Assembly (NCBI GenBank): GCA_007922305.1
Contig: ML677341.1
Location: forward strand, 73,232,690-73,296,689
Direction: 5' to 3'
Source: Dermatemys mawii
Taxonomy: Eukaryota; Chordata; Testudines; Dermatemydidae
DNA: 64,000 nucleotides
Program-made: the position numbers and the translations under genes
Shown: positions 23,716 to 35,677 of the stretch, in pieces
Layout: every line of letters starts with the position of its first letter
Position numbering within the stretch: the first letter of the stretch is position 1
The notes under the pieces: model-generated
What the model saw: the letters and a program-made list of their open reading frames with translations, nothing else
Databases searched by the model: none
What the model was told of the DNA's origin: nothing

Positions 23716-24224
23716 GCATGGGGACATTATAAATGCTAAATACTAAAACAGAATTAAAATTGCAATGGAATTCAGGATTGTTTGACATTGAATTTGAACC
23801 AGTTATGCCACATAGTGGATGAGGCTGTGACACGCTCTTTAAAATTATACACCAAAAAACTATGTTAAAAAGACTTTATTAAGATTGCAAAGTCAATCAG
23901 TCAGAAGTTAGGAAATGCCTGAAGTAAAATTGCCTGTACAATCATAATGCAGCTTGTTTAGGTATATGCATTATGATACATTATTTATTTTCGAGATCAT
24001 ACTATTTTTTTCCACAGGACCCCTACCTCATTCAGTGCACAGAATGTATAGTACTCACTTAATGAGTAGCTATTCACTATTATATTTTTTCATTGTTCAG
24101 TGTGTAACTACAGGCCTGATTTACTGCGCACTAGTCAAACCCTGCTTTTCAGACAGAATTATTAATTTTTCTCCTGGATTTTTCTGTGGTGCTCATCACT
24201 GTAGCATGAGTGTTTTATAAATGC

Positions 24225-24640
24225 TAATGAATTTATATCCATAACACCCCTGTGAGATGTGGAGTGTTATCCCCATTTTACAGATGGGGAACTGAGGCAC
24301 AGAGAGATTAAGGTAAAAAAAGTCCACTAATTTTGTATGTCCAATTTTAGATGCCTAGGACACAATGTTTCAGCGTACTCAGCATTATATGACACTTCAG
24401 TTATTCAAAGCATAGCTTGCATTGACATCAGCTGCCGCTGTCGGTTCTCAGATGTTCGTCAAATCAGAGCCCAGTATCTCAAGCTGTGCACTTGGAAAAT
24501 GAGGAACGCCCAATTACTTGATCATGTGTGAAAAGTCTGGATTAAGTGATTTGCCCAACATCACATAAGAAAATTCTATTGCAGAGGCAGGGATAAAATT
24601 CAGTTCTCCGGGGCAGCATTCAGCCATCCTAACCATGAGC
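24225..24640 (+). mobile_element. MIR-like SINE split by a ~230-bp insertion
   Basis: The left part (24240-24312) reads 'CCCCATTTTACAGATGGGGA' and 'CTGAGGCACAGAGAGATTAAG'. The right part (24545-24640) resumes 'TGATTTGCCCAACATCACA' and 'GAGGCAGGGATAAAATTCAG'. These are consecutive pieces of a MIR/CORE-SINE-type consensus. The intervening 24313-24543 is foreign, and the word GATTAAG is present at both junctions as a likely target duplication. The inserted sequence is not identified. Confidence 0.7.
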
Positions 24641-27186
24641 CTGTCATCTTTCTTCCTGATATCCCCTGCCTCTTTCACTGCATACCTTCCAGCTTCTGCA
24701 ACATGAAGGAGGGATCCTATAAACAGTCCCCTCTACTACACAACCTTGATTCATTAGGTCTGTGCTGTGCACTGGATGAGCATGGGTCCTGTAGAAGAAA
24801 TGTCAACCTGCAATTTAAAGACTGTCGCATAGTGCATATGCACAAGGAGGCCGAATTTGGCAACCTTACTGCTGGCATTTCCTAATTTTTAAATACTTGA
24901 AGTTCTTTTAACATAGTTTTATGTGTAACTTCCTAGATCTTGGGGAAAAAAACAAAATTCCATCATGTGGCATCATAGCGACACCCATATGTCGCTAGAT
25001 TGAAATCTAGATCCACCACACACGCACTTCCTCTTTGAGCTAACAGGGTAACAGAGTAGTGGTCGGTTGTCATACTCTGTGTGGACTGTACTAGGGGGAG
25101 ATAAGATGCCTTGCAAATGGGTTTCACCAATATTTGTAACAGAAGAGGAATGGTGAGACTCTGGAGTCTTGGATTCCATTCCAGGTTCTGTAGGCAAGTG
25201 TGCTTTACTGGATATAAATTCTTCTGCCCATTTTCCCACAAATGATTATTTCTGCCCCATCTCCTCCAGCTAGTCTCTGTCCCAGTCCTGTATCTTCTCC
25301 ATCCCTGGTTCCTTTCACCAGTTCCATTCTCCTCTGCTAGCCAGTCCCAGTTCCTCCTTCCTGATTCCTCAACTGATATGTTTCTCACCCTCTCTCTGGT
25401 CTCTAATCATCCCAAGCCCTCACTGGCTCCTAGTCCAAGTGTCTTTGTCAGCCAGCCCCAGTTTCTCACTTAGCTCCTCATCTGATCTTTCTCCCCTCTG
25501 CATTATTTGTTTTTAAAAAACAACTCCAGGAATAATTTTGGTAACAAGCATGTTTGATTTTAAACTAAATACTTCCCATTGTTTATAAGTATTTTAGTAG
25601 CAGATTAAATTTTGATATTTGAACTACAGAGAAGAACAAGTTCAGCACAACTACCTCCTCCTTTTAGTGTCTGAGTCCATTATCAATAAGCAACAAGAAC
25701 AGAAATTGAATGCTAATCATAAAACTTTGTATTAATATACTGGAGGATGCTTATTTTTATTTCTGGTCCTGATAGCTCAACAGAGGATCACTTTGTTGGG
25801 AGATGTCCCTTTAAGTACAGCAGTTGGTGCTCTGAGCTTCTATACTGAAGATCACTTTTCAGTCCTAGATCACTAGGCCTGGTCCTGAATAAACCAAGTT
25901 TTGCATCACTGTTGCTGATGGGCTGTTGAGGAAGGCACATGGTTAATAAACCTGCCCCAGCCTGTATGTATGAACACTTTTTTATATATCCTAACTCAAA
26001 CTTGTGTTTAATCTCCTTACATACGAAATAATCCTTGTCAAAATAAGACATCCTGTGTGCAAGAGGGTGGGTCTCTAGCTCTCCACTTGCATACAAATCA
26101 AAATTAAACAGTGCCACTTAAATAATTTCTGTATGAAGACAGGACAAAGATAATGGTGAAATCTAAGTCTGTTGAAAAGGCAAAGAAATTTCTTCCCAAA
26201 TCAAGGAGGCATTGGAGCATGTTGAACACTTCAGATATTGGGATGGCATGACTACAAGGGAAGCCAAATCGACATAGGCTTGGACTCATGGCTATTGCTC
26301 TAATGACACTCAGCCACGTTTGGAGAAGCCAAAGGTATTACTGTGAAGTGTAAAATGAAGTTGCTGCAGTTTCTTGTCTTCAGCATCTTTCTTGCTTTAT
26401 GCGTGTTAGATGTGGATGCAACAGAAACAGGACATAGATGCTTTCTGCCTTCCAGTTGAAATGCTACAGGTGATTGCTGCATGTTAGCTATACATTACTT
26501 CCCTGTTAGTAGTGTGCAATCACCCAGATTTACAGCATAACTGTAGTGATACCTGATAATCAATAAGACGGTAAAAGGAAACCTGAGTTTGTGGGGCATG
26601 TGGTATAGGTGAGTAGAGGAAGAATGGGAGCAAGTTTTGCAGGGACCGGTGCCGAATGCCAGGGTCAGGGGGCATCTGTGGTGAGTGTGATTCAGTGATG
26701 TGGCTGACTGGACGATATATGGAATGGCATGTTTCACAAGGCTGTGTGAGGATGTGTGGAGGAAGATTGCTGGCCCATGACTCCTGTGTGTTGTGTTTAC
26801 AGTTCGTTGTGATGTGACTTTATGGTGCTTTGCACTATGGTAATAATAATATGGAGATGGCTATTGTTAACATTTCATCTGTGTTTAGCTTTCATCTGTT
26901 CGAATTTATAAAGAGCCACTGACGTCTGAGATAACTAGAGACGTCTCCATGGAAACAGGATCCTTGTTTCTTGAGATTTTGCATCCACTCCCTCTATTTT
27001 TTTCTTCCCTACCTGGAGTCAAATTCTGATTGTTACATCACAGTTGTCTCCTCTATATTATGTGATATCACAAACCAAGGATATGTACTCCATAAACAGA
27101 ATAACTAGCAAATGATGAACTCTTAAGGCACAAAAATCCTCTTTGCTTGCGAATATTCTTTGTAAAGGGTAACAAACCAGAGACAT

Positions 27187-27213
27187 ACACACACACACAC
27201 AGACACACACACA
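27187..27213. repeat. (CA)n microsatellite
   Basis: A short CA repeat with one AGAC interruption, in the TCF20 intron. Confidence 0.9.
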
Positions 27214-28604
27214 GTACAAGGAGAGATAAGCATAATTGCTTGAAAAATCATCTTTTGTTGTACATTTTCCCTGACTGCTCCATGCAGGAAAACGTGCTCA
27301 AACAAGATGCGTGGCTGCCTTTTCATCTTCCTTCTTGAATTGACCATAGCTTGATGTATTATTGTCTTGCTATCTAAAATTACCTCTTGAGTTGATTTTT
27401 AAAGTTTATTTGACTGGGAAATGAAATGTGTTGTTTTAGGTCACCAGTTCAAATCCAGGCCAAGTTAGTAGTAAGCAAAAGTTTTTTCCATTTTATGAAT
27501 AGTCAGTGGCTGTTGTGAAATGAGCTCAGAGATAAGTGTCCCTAACCTTTAACACTACCACAGTTGGCATTAATTGGATCCAGTGTTGGCATTTATGGCA
27601 AAAAAGACAGATTGAATAATAGATATTGAGCTTTTCTCACCCCCATTTGTAGTCCAGATTCAGGGCATGAGATGTCTTGACTGGAAACTGTGTGTGGAAG
27701 TTTATACTGTCCCCCTCCTCCCATGTGCCCTTCCCATTTTGGGGCTAAGTGGAGGATTTCATCTGTCACCTGTGCTGAATTGACTAAAAGGAGAAAACAA
27801 TTTTCTCTTCTCTTTCTAATATGTTTGGATTTGTTCTAATGGTTACTGTGTTGTACAATGATGATGCATGGTACAGTCTCGTGCAAAATTCCCGTCTTTC
27901 CTATACTGCATTTGAAATTATTGCCCTTAGTGCGGGGATAAGGGTTTTTATTCTTTAAATCTCTGAAGTAACTTAGCCTATTGCTTGCTACTTCCTTTTG
28001 ATTCAGGCTAGAGGCATTGGTCTTGAAACTGAGAAGCATTTCATCCCAGCAAAGGAAATTCGGCTTGGGTGTCTAGAAAGTGCTGCCCTGGAGCCCTTGG
28101 TGCTGTCTGTTAAACTCTTCTAGCAGATTGGAACAGCAGAGAGTCATAGTTATGCTACATATTTAAAATGTTTTAAAATTGACACATTTTATTAACCACT
28201 GTGCTTCTTGCTGGTAATTTGGGGACATTGTAGAGGATATGAGGTCATAAATGCCTTGCTGAATTTTTACACTGATGATCCACCAGAAATAATGCAGTAA
28301 TGAGATTCTGGCTGAGTAACATCAGGTATTTGGAGGTGGTATCAAAAATTTCACCAGGAGTGGGGTAGCACTGTAGGGAACAATACCTGGCAGATGCAGC
28401 TGAACCACCTATGGAGAGTGCAGTGCTGCTTCAAGATCTGATTGTGAAAAGGATTGTGGGGCACTTGGAAATCCCTAAGTAAAAGGCTAGGGCTTGTTGT
28501 CTTTAGTGCACCCTCTTCTATGGATACGGCACTTAGGGTTCGAGGAGCTGTTAATGTATCACCTCTTAACAATGCTAAAGTCACTTCTAAAAACAAACTT
28601 GATC

Positions 28605-28912
28605 TGCTGAGCTCCAGTTCAACTGCAAATTTGACACCATCAGGTCTGGACTCAATGTTGACTGTGAATGGCTCACCAATTACAAAAGCAGTTTCTCCTC
28701 TCTGGGTGTTCACACCTCCAGATCACCTGCTGGAAGTGGGCTTCACCCCCCCTCCCCCACTGAATTTACCTTGCTTTCTTGCCTGCTATTTATTCCTGCC
28801 TCTGGAGATTTCCACAACATTCATCTGATGAGGTGGGTCTTAGCCCACAAAAGCTCATGATCCCTAAAATCTGTTGGTCTATAAGGTGCTACAAGACTCT
28901 TTGTCGCTTGAT
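28605..28912 (+). mobile_element. Penelope-like 3' fragment with pLTR
   Basis: Starts with the degraded end of the Penelope coding region (wording like 'TTTGACACCATCAGG', parallel to 62000 in the large copy). It continues through the untranslated part and ends in the pLTR: 'CATCTGATGAGGTGGG', 'TAGCCCACAAAAGC', 'AAGGTGCTACAAGACTCTTT'. Box 1 of the hammerhead core is intact here (CTGATGA, 28825-28831), but box 2 is AAAA instead of GAAA (28849-28852). Confidence 0.8.
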
Positions 28913-29559
28913 CTGTTCTAGTGTCCTTAAAAAATGTGAAGTCATTAAACTGTTTCTTAGATTAGTGAAGCTTCACATTTACAAATTGTGGAAGCAGATC
29001 CAAGAGCAATATGAGTGACCCTGCGGTATATCAAGCATGGTGCCAATGAATAAAACTTGGTCACTAGATTTGGTTTTGGAAATAAGTCACAACACACATA
29101 CCAACTTTTTTCTACCCCTGAATTTGCAGGTACTTTGTGATAAACATGAGGGGCAGTCACTTTTCTCTGAAGCATAAAGCAGGGATAATATGCTAAGATG
29201 AGATGAATGTATCTGGTCTTTCCTGTCTTTGTATTTCTAAGGGTTAGAATCCATGAAGTCAGGAGAGATTTTTGGGTTTGCTCTGACTTTTACTCCCTGT
29301 GCAGCAATTAGGTGTTTGGGAAATTTGGGCTTGGCGTATTGATTGCAGTAAGGACAATATCACTCAGGTCTCTTGGTAACTTAATTTATTAAAATATTCC
29401 TGAAATCCTTCCCCCCCCCCAAAAAAAACCCAAATGGTAATTCTAGAAGAGATTTCTGAATACATCATCTACCTGAAAGGTATGATAAATACACACACAT
29501 TATACGAGGTCTACTTTTATAAATCAAATAATCAAATTGCTGTCTGTCTTCTCCTCTAG

Positions 29560-29609
29560 ATTGTTTACTAAACGAAGAGAATTTCTCAGTGAGGTGCCCC
29601 AAGCACAAG
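29560..29609 (+). CDS. TCF20: TCF20 coding exon: last zinc-ligand block of the ePHD
   Basis: A 50-nt exon between acceptor TCTCCTCTAG and donor GTAAGAGG. Joined to the previous exon it completes the split Asp codon and reads C-L-L-N-E-E-N-F-S-V-R-C-P-K-H-K, ending in phase 0. The leading Cys and the C-P-K-H pair are the closing ligands of the extended PHD finger. If the donor is not used, the frame stays open for 55 further codons (to 29777, V-R-G-N-L-F...). That would give a shorter protein with an intron-encoded tail. TCF20 is known to have a shorter isoform ending soon after this point in mammals, so intron retention or alternative polyadenylation here is plausible. Confidence 0.93.
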
Positions 29610-30887
29610 GTAAGAGGAAACCTCTTCTCTGCTAGGTCCATTCAGTGCTGTCCTCCACTGGGCTCTGTCTACATTTGTTTTAATGAAGTAATTTTATACC
29701 CAGATTTAGAGGGAGGAGATGCTTTTAAACAGAGAGAGGTGTGTGTGTTTCTGTGGGGGATGCATTTTTGGGGATAAATATTTACCTAGAACAGTACAGA
29801 TTGCTTTAGAAGATCTGTGAAGCCTACTGTATGTTTTTGCTGCTTGCTTCCAGATCTTCAGGAAACCCAGCTTAATTTCCTCTCTTTATGGTACAATCAA
29901 TGTGCTGCTTTTTCTTGAGTGCTGTACTGCAACTTTTTGGTAAGGTTCTTTCTGGGAATTACCAGGGATGCAAGAAGGAAGAAAAAACATCTCATGGAAA
30001 ATTTTTTAATCACTGTTGGAAGCAAGGACTTGCCAGAAATAGAAGCAGCTTGTTATAGTTCAGCAGCAGTTACCAAGTTGACCATAGCTGCTCAGCTGAT
30101 TCTACTTCCCTCACATCCTCAGTACAAGTTACAGAAGCATCAGCCTGTATAACTAGGTGATCGAAAATGTCAGGAGGAATGGTGTTTCTGGTGGCTAGTA
30201 GGAATCTGTTTAAACTGTGTGTATAGACACTGTGTATAAACTGTGAGTATAGACAGCACAATTTGAAATTTAGATTTTGGGAGGGGAGATTCTTCTCTTT
30301 AGCACTTGCAAGAATGCTACAGAGAATTCAGTTACTCCATTCAGGTACTTATCAGCAGCTTTCTGCTGTGCCTTGGATTAGACTGACATCTGGTGGTTTC
30401 TGGTATTTTTACAAGGTAGTTCTGAAAGAGAAAATCTGTGTAAAGGAGAAAAGTATGTTGAGCAAATGGTTTTACCGCAACAAACTATTTTTATGCATTT
30501 ACCCCCACACTTTTCAAAAAAAAGGTGGTGGTTTGTGTTTTACGTTTAAAAGTTCAAAATCAGTCTAGCCTGGAAGATTCTAGGACATTGGTTCTCAATT
30601 TGTAAGCAACGATCAGCCTCCCTTTTTCTCATCCTTTCATTAAAAAAAAAAAAAAAAAATTCTAGTTCGTATGGTTGCAGAGAGAATCTCAAACATGTGG
30701 AACAAGCATAAGCTAATGCACTAGTGCCTGCCTGAATTTACAGGCAGCCTGAAACAGTAATGGAAGGGTGTGAACTGCCCCAACAGCTGGATGAAATTGG
30801 TGTTTTCTTTTTCTGACAGTTTTCTAGTGTGATTGTGAAGGATCTGTAACACAAGGTATTACTGTCTGCTGACAAGGCATGTTATAG

Positions 30888-31255
30888 CAGTGGTTCTCAA
30901 AGTATGGTTTGGGATCCCAAAAGGGGTTGTGATCCCATTTGAATGGAGTCACCAAGGCTGTCTCGGACTGCCTGGGCCCAAAGCCCAAGCCCACCACCTG
31001 GGACTAAGCTGAAGCCCAGGGACTTCAGCTCTTGGCAGCAGGGATCCGGTTACCGGTCCCCTGCCTGGTGCTGAAGCCTTGGGTTTTGGCTTCCCCACCT
31101 GGGGCAGTGGGGCTTTGGCTTTGCTCCCCTCTTCCTTCCCCTATCTGGGGTGGAAGGACTTAAGTGGACTCAGGCTTGAGTCCCCCCTCCTGGGGTCATG
31201 TAATAATTTTTGTTGTCAGGGGGGGCTCGCAGTGCGATGAAGTTGAGAACCCCTG
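30888..31255. mobile_element. hAT MITE, 8-bp TSD with one mismatch
   Basis: Left end CAGTGGTTCTCAAAGTATGG and right end GAAGTTGAGAACCCCTG. The duplications TGTTATAG (30880-30887) and TGTTTTAG (31256-31263) differ at one base. The interior is GC-rich ('GGGCCCAAAGCCCAAGCCC') and non-coding. Confidence 0.85.
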
Positions 31256-31346
31256 TGTTTTAGGGTTAAAAAATTTAAAATAAAATAAACTTTTAAAATT
31301 TTCCAGCATTCAGTTCTTGCAGATAAATTGAGTTGACAGTGCTGTA

Positions 31347-32277
31347 CAGTAACTTCTCACTTAGTTGTCCCACTTAACGTGGTTATGTTGCTGATCAGTT
31401 AGGGAACATGTGCATTTAAAGTTGCACAATGCTCCCTTATAACGCCTGCTTTGTTCACTGATTGCAGAAAGAGCAGCCTGTTGGAGCTAACTTGTGAGGG
31501 CTTCCAACCAGGGTGGACCAGCAGGCCCCGCATCCCTGTGCTGAAGCTGCCCAGCAGATAATCAGTTGCCAACAGTTCAGCTGTTCCTCACTCCACTGCC
31601 ATGTGATGCTCCTGCCCTCTGCCTTGGAGCCGCTCCCTGGAGCCTCCTGTTTGCTGTTCAGGAGGGGAGGGGAAGGAGAGAGAAGAGGGGGGCTAATATC
31701 AGGGTATCCCCCCTGCTTACCCCATCTCCATGAGTGCGGGGGATGGGGGTAGGAGAAACAACAGGGATCAGGGCAGAGGGAGTGTGCTGGCAGCCACTGT
31801 GGTCTCAACATCCTGGTCTGCTTAAAAAGGCAATCTGCTTAGAGTGGTTCAGTGTACTTAAAGGGGCAATGCGCATCTCGTTGTCTCCGTCTCCATGCTG
31901 TCTCCCCTCCCACCATTCGTGCAGCCTTGTAGAGTGTGAGGCTACATTAACAATGTGTTAACCCTTGCAGGCTCAGCCGAGTTCTAGTTCATCATTTAGC
32001 AGTAAGGCATTCCCTGGGAAATATCTTACCCTCTGACTTCACCACCTCAACTGAGCTTCACTATCATCATTGCTGTGTACAGTATTAAATTGTTTAAAAC
32101 TTATACTATGTATATGTGTGTGTGTATAATCTTTCGTCTGGTGAAAAAAATTTCCCTGGAACCTGACTCCTCCTATTTACATTCATTCTTATGGGGAAAT
32201 TGGATTTGCTTTACATCGTTTCGCTTAAAGTCGCATTTTTCAGGAACATAACTACAACGTTAAGTGTGGAGTTACTG
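31347..32277. mobile_element. Tc1/mariner-type element, TA duplication (inverted copy)
   Basis: Element of 931 bp from CAGTAACTTCTCACTTAG to TAAGTGTGGAGTTACTG, flanked by TA (31345-31346 and 32278-32279). It is the reverse orientation of the copies at 14404 and 21242: GCAATTGGATT/CCCCATAAGAAT blocks now lie near the right end (32165-32215). Internal frames shared with the 15.7-kb copy (for example around 31455-31811) belong to the repeat and not to a gene. Confidence 0.85.
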
Positions 32278-32281
32278 TATT

Positions 32282-33234
32282 AGTATTAGCAATGATGGAA
32301 ACTAAATGACCGGGCAACAGAATGGCAAATGAAATTTAATATGGATAAATGTAAAGTAATGCACTTTGGAAAAAATAACCCCAACTGTACATACAATATG
32401 ATGAGGGCTAATTTAGCTACAACTAATAAGGAAAAAGATCTTGGAGTCATTGTGGATAGTTCTCTAAAGATATCCATGCAGTGTGCAGCGGCAGTCAGAA
32501 AAGCAAACAGGATGTTAGGAATCATTAAAGAAGGGATAGAGAATAAGACGGAGAGTATCTTATTGCCTTTATACAAATCCATGGTGCGCCCACATCTTGA
32601 ATACTATGCACAAATGTGGTCTCCTCATCTCAAAAAGGATATACTGTCATTAGAAAAGCTGCAGAGAAGGGCAACTAAAATGATTAGGGGATTGGAACGG
32701 GTCCCACATGAGGAAAGATTAAAGAGACTAGGACTTTTTAGCTTGGAAAAGAGGAGACTAAGGAAGGATATGATAGAGGTATATAAAATTATGAGTGGTG
32801 TGGAGAAAGTGAATAAGAAAAAGTTATTTACTTGTTCCCATAATAAAAGAACTAGGGGCCACCCATTGAAATTAGTGGGCGGCAGATTTAAAACAAATAA
32901 AAGGAAGTTTTTCTTCACACAGCGCAGTCAACCTGTGGAACTCCTTGCTTGAGGAGGTTGTGAAGGCTAGGACTATAACAGGATTTAAAAGAGAACTGGA
33001 TAAATTCATGGAGGTTAAGTTCATTAATGGCTATTAGCCAGGCTGGGTAAGGAATGGTGTCCCTGGCCTCTGTTTGTCAGAGGCGGGTTATGGATGGCAG
33101 GAGAGAGATCACTCGATCATTACTTATTAGGTTCACTCACTCCAGGGCATGTGGTATTGGCCACTGTTGGTAGACAGGATACTGGGATAGATGGACCTTT
33201 GGTCTGACCCAGTACAGCCTTTCTTATGTTCTTA
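32282..33234 (+). mobile_element. CR1-group LINE 3' portion with 207-codon open remnant
   Basis: An open frame (32329-32952) encodes the C-terminal part of a CR1/L3-group LINE polymerase after the catalytic core: '[10 protein letters not shown]', '[13 protein letters not shown]', '[15 protein letters not shown]', '[13 protein letters not shown]', '[15 protein letters not shown]', and '[20 protein letters not shown]' at the end. The 3' region continues through 'GGATAGATGGACCTTTGG' and ends 'TTCTTATGTTCTTA'. The frame is open simply because the copy is relatively young. The RT catalytic domain is absent (5' truncation). It is directly preceded by the TA flank of the Tc1/mariner-type element. 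Confidence 0.9.
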
Positions 33235-34097
33235 AAGTATGATAGGAAAACATTAAAACACAGCTGCCTTGTGACTAGAATGCAGTCCGCTTTATAAGCT
33301 ATATGAACACAGTTCAGTTGTTTGCTGTGCTTTGAAGGAACAGGGGATGACAGTGGAACTGAAAGAGATACTTGATGAAGCTGTAAAAGTGTGACATTAC
33401 TGACAATAAGCCGAATGCAGATCTTTTGCCTGTTTTATGGGGAGAAATTGGCATTCATCATCTGCAGCTTCTCTTTCATACTAAGTTCGTTCATAGTAAA
33501 GTTTTGAGTTGCTTGTTTGAGCTCAAGAGAAAATGGAAGGATTTTCCTTGCTTGAATGTGACTCTGCCGTTGCTGAATGCTTCACTGATCAGCATTACTT
33601 TGCTCCGGATCTTCCTGGGAAGAATTACTTGGGCTCTCTGCCTAGGGGGTCATGACCACCTTACCCTTCCAGTATTGTAAATGGGGTGAGGGGGGCGCTA
33701 GCTAGAGGTGACTGAGAGGTGACCCTGATATGGAAAAAGAGGTCTTGTGGAAATGGCTGAGTACTGCTGTATTAAAATGACTCATTGGAGAAAAAGTTAA
33801 ACTGTGACTCTTCAAGAGCTAGAAGGGTGAAAGTTGAGCAACTGAGAGAGGAAGGGACATTTAGTTAGACTGTTGAAAGCTCTTTGCTTTTTGTTTATAC
33901 CTATTTAACCTCAGTAGCTAATGAACACCAGATACTCCATCTCTTTAATTGAAGTCTGAGAGCTAACTTTATAAATCCTCTGACACATCCAGTAGGTGCT
34001 CCAGCAGAGCCAGGGATGGCCAGGCTCAAAAGTCCTGATATTTTTAGGGTTGAGTAACAGTGTTGGGGGAGAGAACTTTCAAGCCTCTTGTATAGAC

Positions 34098-34321
34098 CAG
34101 TGGTCTTCAAACTGGGGTGCGCGAGACACCAGTGCCACTGCCGCGACCACCTGGGAAACCGCCGAACTCCCAGGTGCGCTATTTTTAGACCGCCGAAATG
34201 CCGCTGCTGGAAGCGTCCGCTTTTTGCGGCATCATTTCGGCAGACATACCCGCCCTGGGAGGCCGCCAGACTTTTTCCTCCGCGGCAAGGGGCCGCGGGG
34301 GAAAAAGTTTGAAGATCCCTG
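34098..34321. mobile_element. hAT MITE close to the TCF20 acceptor
   Basis: Ends CAGTGGTCTTCAAACTGGGG and GTTTGAAGATCCCTG. Flanks GTATAGAC (34090-34097) and ATATAGAC (34322-34329) match at 7 of 8 bases. Length is 224 bp and the interior is GC-rich and non-coding. Confidence 0.85.
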
Positions 34322-34633
34322 ATATAGACTATAAAAGGGCACGTGCCCAGTGTTTAAGAAATCCTTTGCAAGTCACCTTTAGAGGGTTTTATTGAGAAGT
34401 TTTGCTTTTTCTTGTGAAATTCTGTATGCATTTTTTAAAAAATTTAAAACCAAACTCTCCATTCTTGCTTAATGACAACTCTTGTCATGGGGAAAATCCT
34501 GTCTGAAAATCTGAATAACTCATTCTAGTGTACTGACTATTTTCTTTCTCTCTTTCATTCTCTGTGTGCCTCTCTTTCCCTCCCCTGTCTCTTGTTCTCC
34601 CTCATATCTCCTCCTTTGGGCTGGGTTCATCAG

Positions 34634-34717
34634 CCCCTCCTTCCTTGTTCTCTTCCCTCCTTGCAGAACAAGATGGTGAAAGGCAGTCTCAGCACAGAGC
34701 AGTCGGAGCGGGGGTGA
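34634..34717 (+). CDS. TCF20: TCF20 C-terminal coding exon (stop overlaps a splice donor)
   Basis: After a long pyrimidine tract and GTTCATCAG, the + strand reads [10 protein letters not shown], then [17 protein letters not shown] and TGA (34715-34717), in phase with the preceding exon. This tail closely fits the conserved C-terminus of TCF20. The same bases contain a strong donor, G-G|GTGAGG, with GT at 34714-34715. If that donor joins the acceptor at 40875, the reading becomes ...E-R-G-L-G-C and then TGA (40885-40887), three residues longer. A second in-frame acceptor, TTGCAG (ending 34666), would drop 11 codons. The protein is a nuclear chromatin-binding coregulator; this tail has no known enzymatic role. 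Confidence 0.9.
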   Translation, partial: PLLPCSLPSLQNKMVKGSLSTEQSERG

Positions 34718-35677
34718 GGGGGGAAGTATGCTCCTGGGAATGGAAATAAAAGCAAGCACAGGTGAGTTGGGGGGGGAGGACTTCCTGTCCCCCCCCATGC
34801 CCTCTCTCCACTTCTGTGGGAGAAGTTGGGGCAGTCTGTACACATGCAGAGGTTCTGACTGGCATTCCTTTGTTTTTTGTTCCACCATTTTCTTCAGGCT
34901 AGCGGTTTCATTTTTGTGTTTCTTTAGCAATTCCCTCCGTTCACAGGTGAAGGGCACAGCTTAATAACTGCCCTCCTCGACTGTTGCTGGATTTCATCCA
35001 ACTCCCATATTCAGTATCAGAAACTTCCACTCATACTTTTGTCTCTTCCATGTGCGTCAGAATCTGGCAGAAATTTTTCCTTAATTTTATGGAATCTAAA
35101 TAGTGAACTTCCAACCAACCAACAATCCCACCACCTCACTTAGGTGTAGGATTGCCACCTTCTTAAACTTTGTACTTGGGAATAAACTAGTCTTATTGTA
35201 CTTGTCGTTTTGTAACATGGATGTTGCCAGGTCAAAATTTAATTGCATTGCTGTTTCAAGATTATTATAATTGTGCAGTGATTATAGTCTTGCAAGACTC
35301 TGGCTTTTAGGATGCAGGATACCTCTACCCAAATTGGGGCAAGAGGTGATCCTTAGTAGGGGGTCTGTTACACTCTCCCTCCCTTCCCCCCGCCCATCCT
35401 CAAGCCCTTTCTCCTGCTTGTCCAACCAGACTGGAGCTGGAGTAGATAGAGTTGTATCTGTGGCCACAATCTCATGAATCTCTAACATTTATCCTTGTAT
35501 TTACTTCCTTACTGTTGTTGGTTACCAAAATGCAAAGCCACTGAGAAATTCATCTCCTCATACCCTGGCTCTGCAGAATATCCATTTAGTTATCTAGATA
35601 GCTTGCAGATCACTATCAATATGCAAAACATCCAAAATAAAAAGCCATAGCTATCTGATGACGGCTTGGTGGCCTAA

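Larger units (their letters stand above)
29610..34633 (+). other. TCF20: TCF20 intron (5.0 kb)
   Basis: Contains a hAT element (30888), a Tc1/mariner-type element (31347), a CR1-type LINE (32282) and another hAT MITE (34098), the latter ending only 312 bp before the next exon. An A18 run lies near 30642. No further exon was recognised. Confidence 0.85.

Noticed and set aside
32329..32952. 207-codon frame as a host gene
   Set aside because: It is the C-terminal part of a CR1-group LINE polymerase followed by the LINE 3' end.
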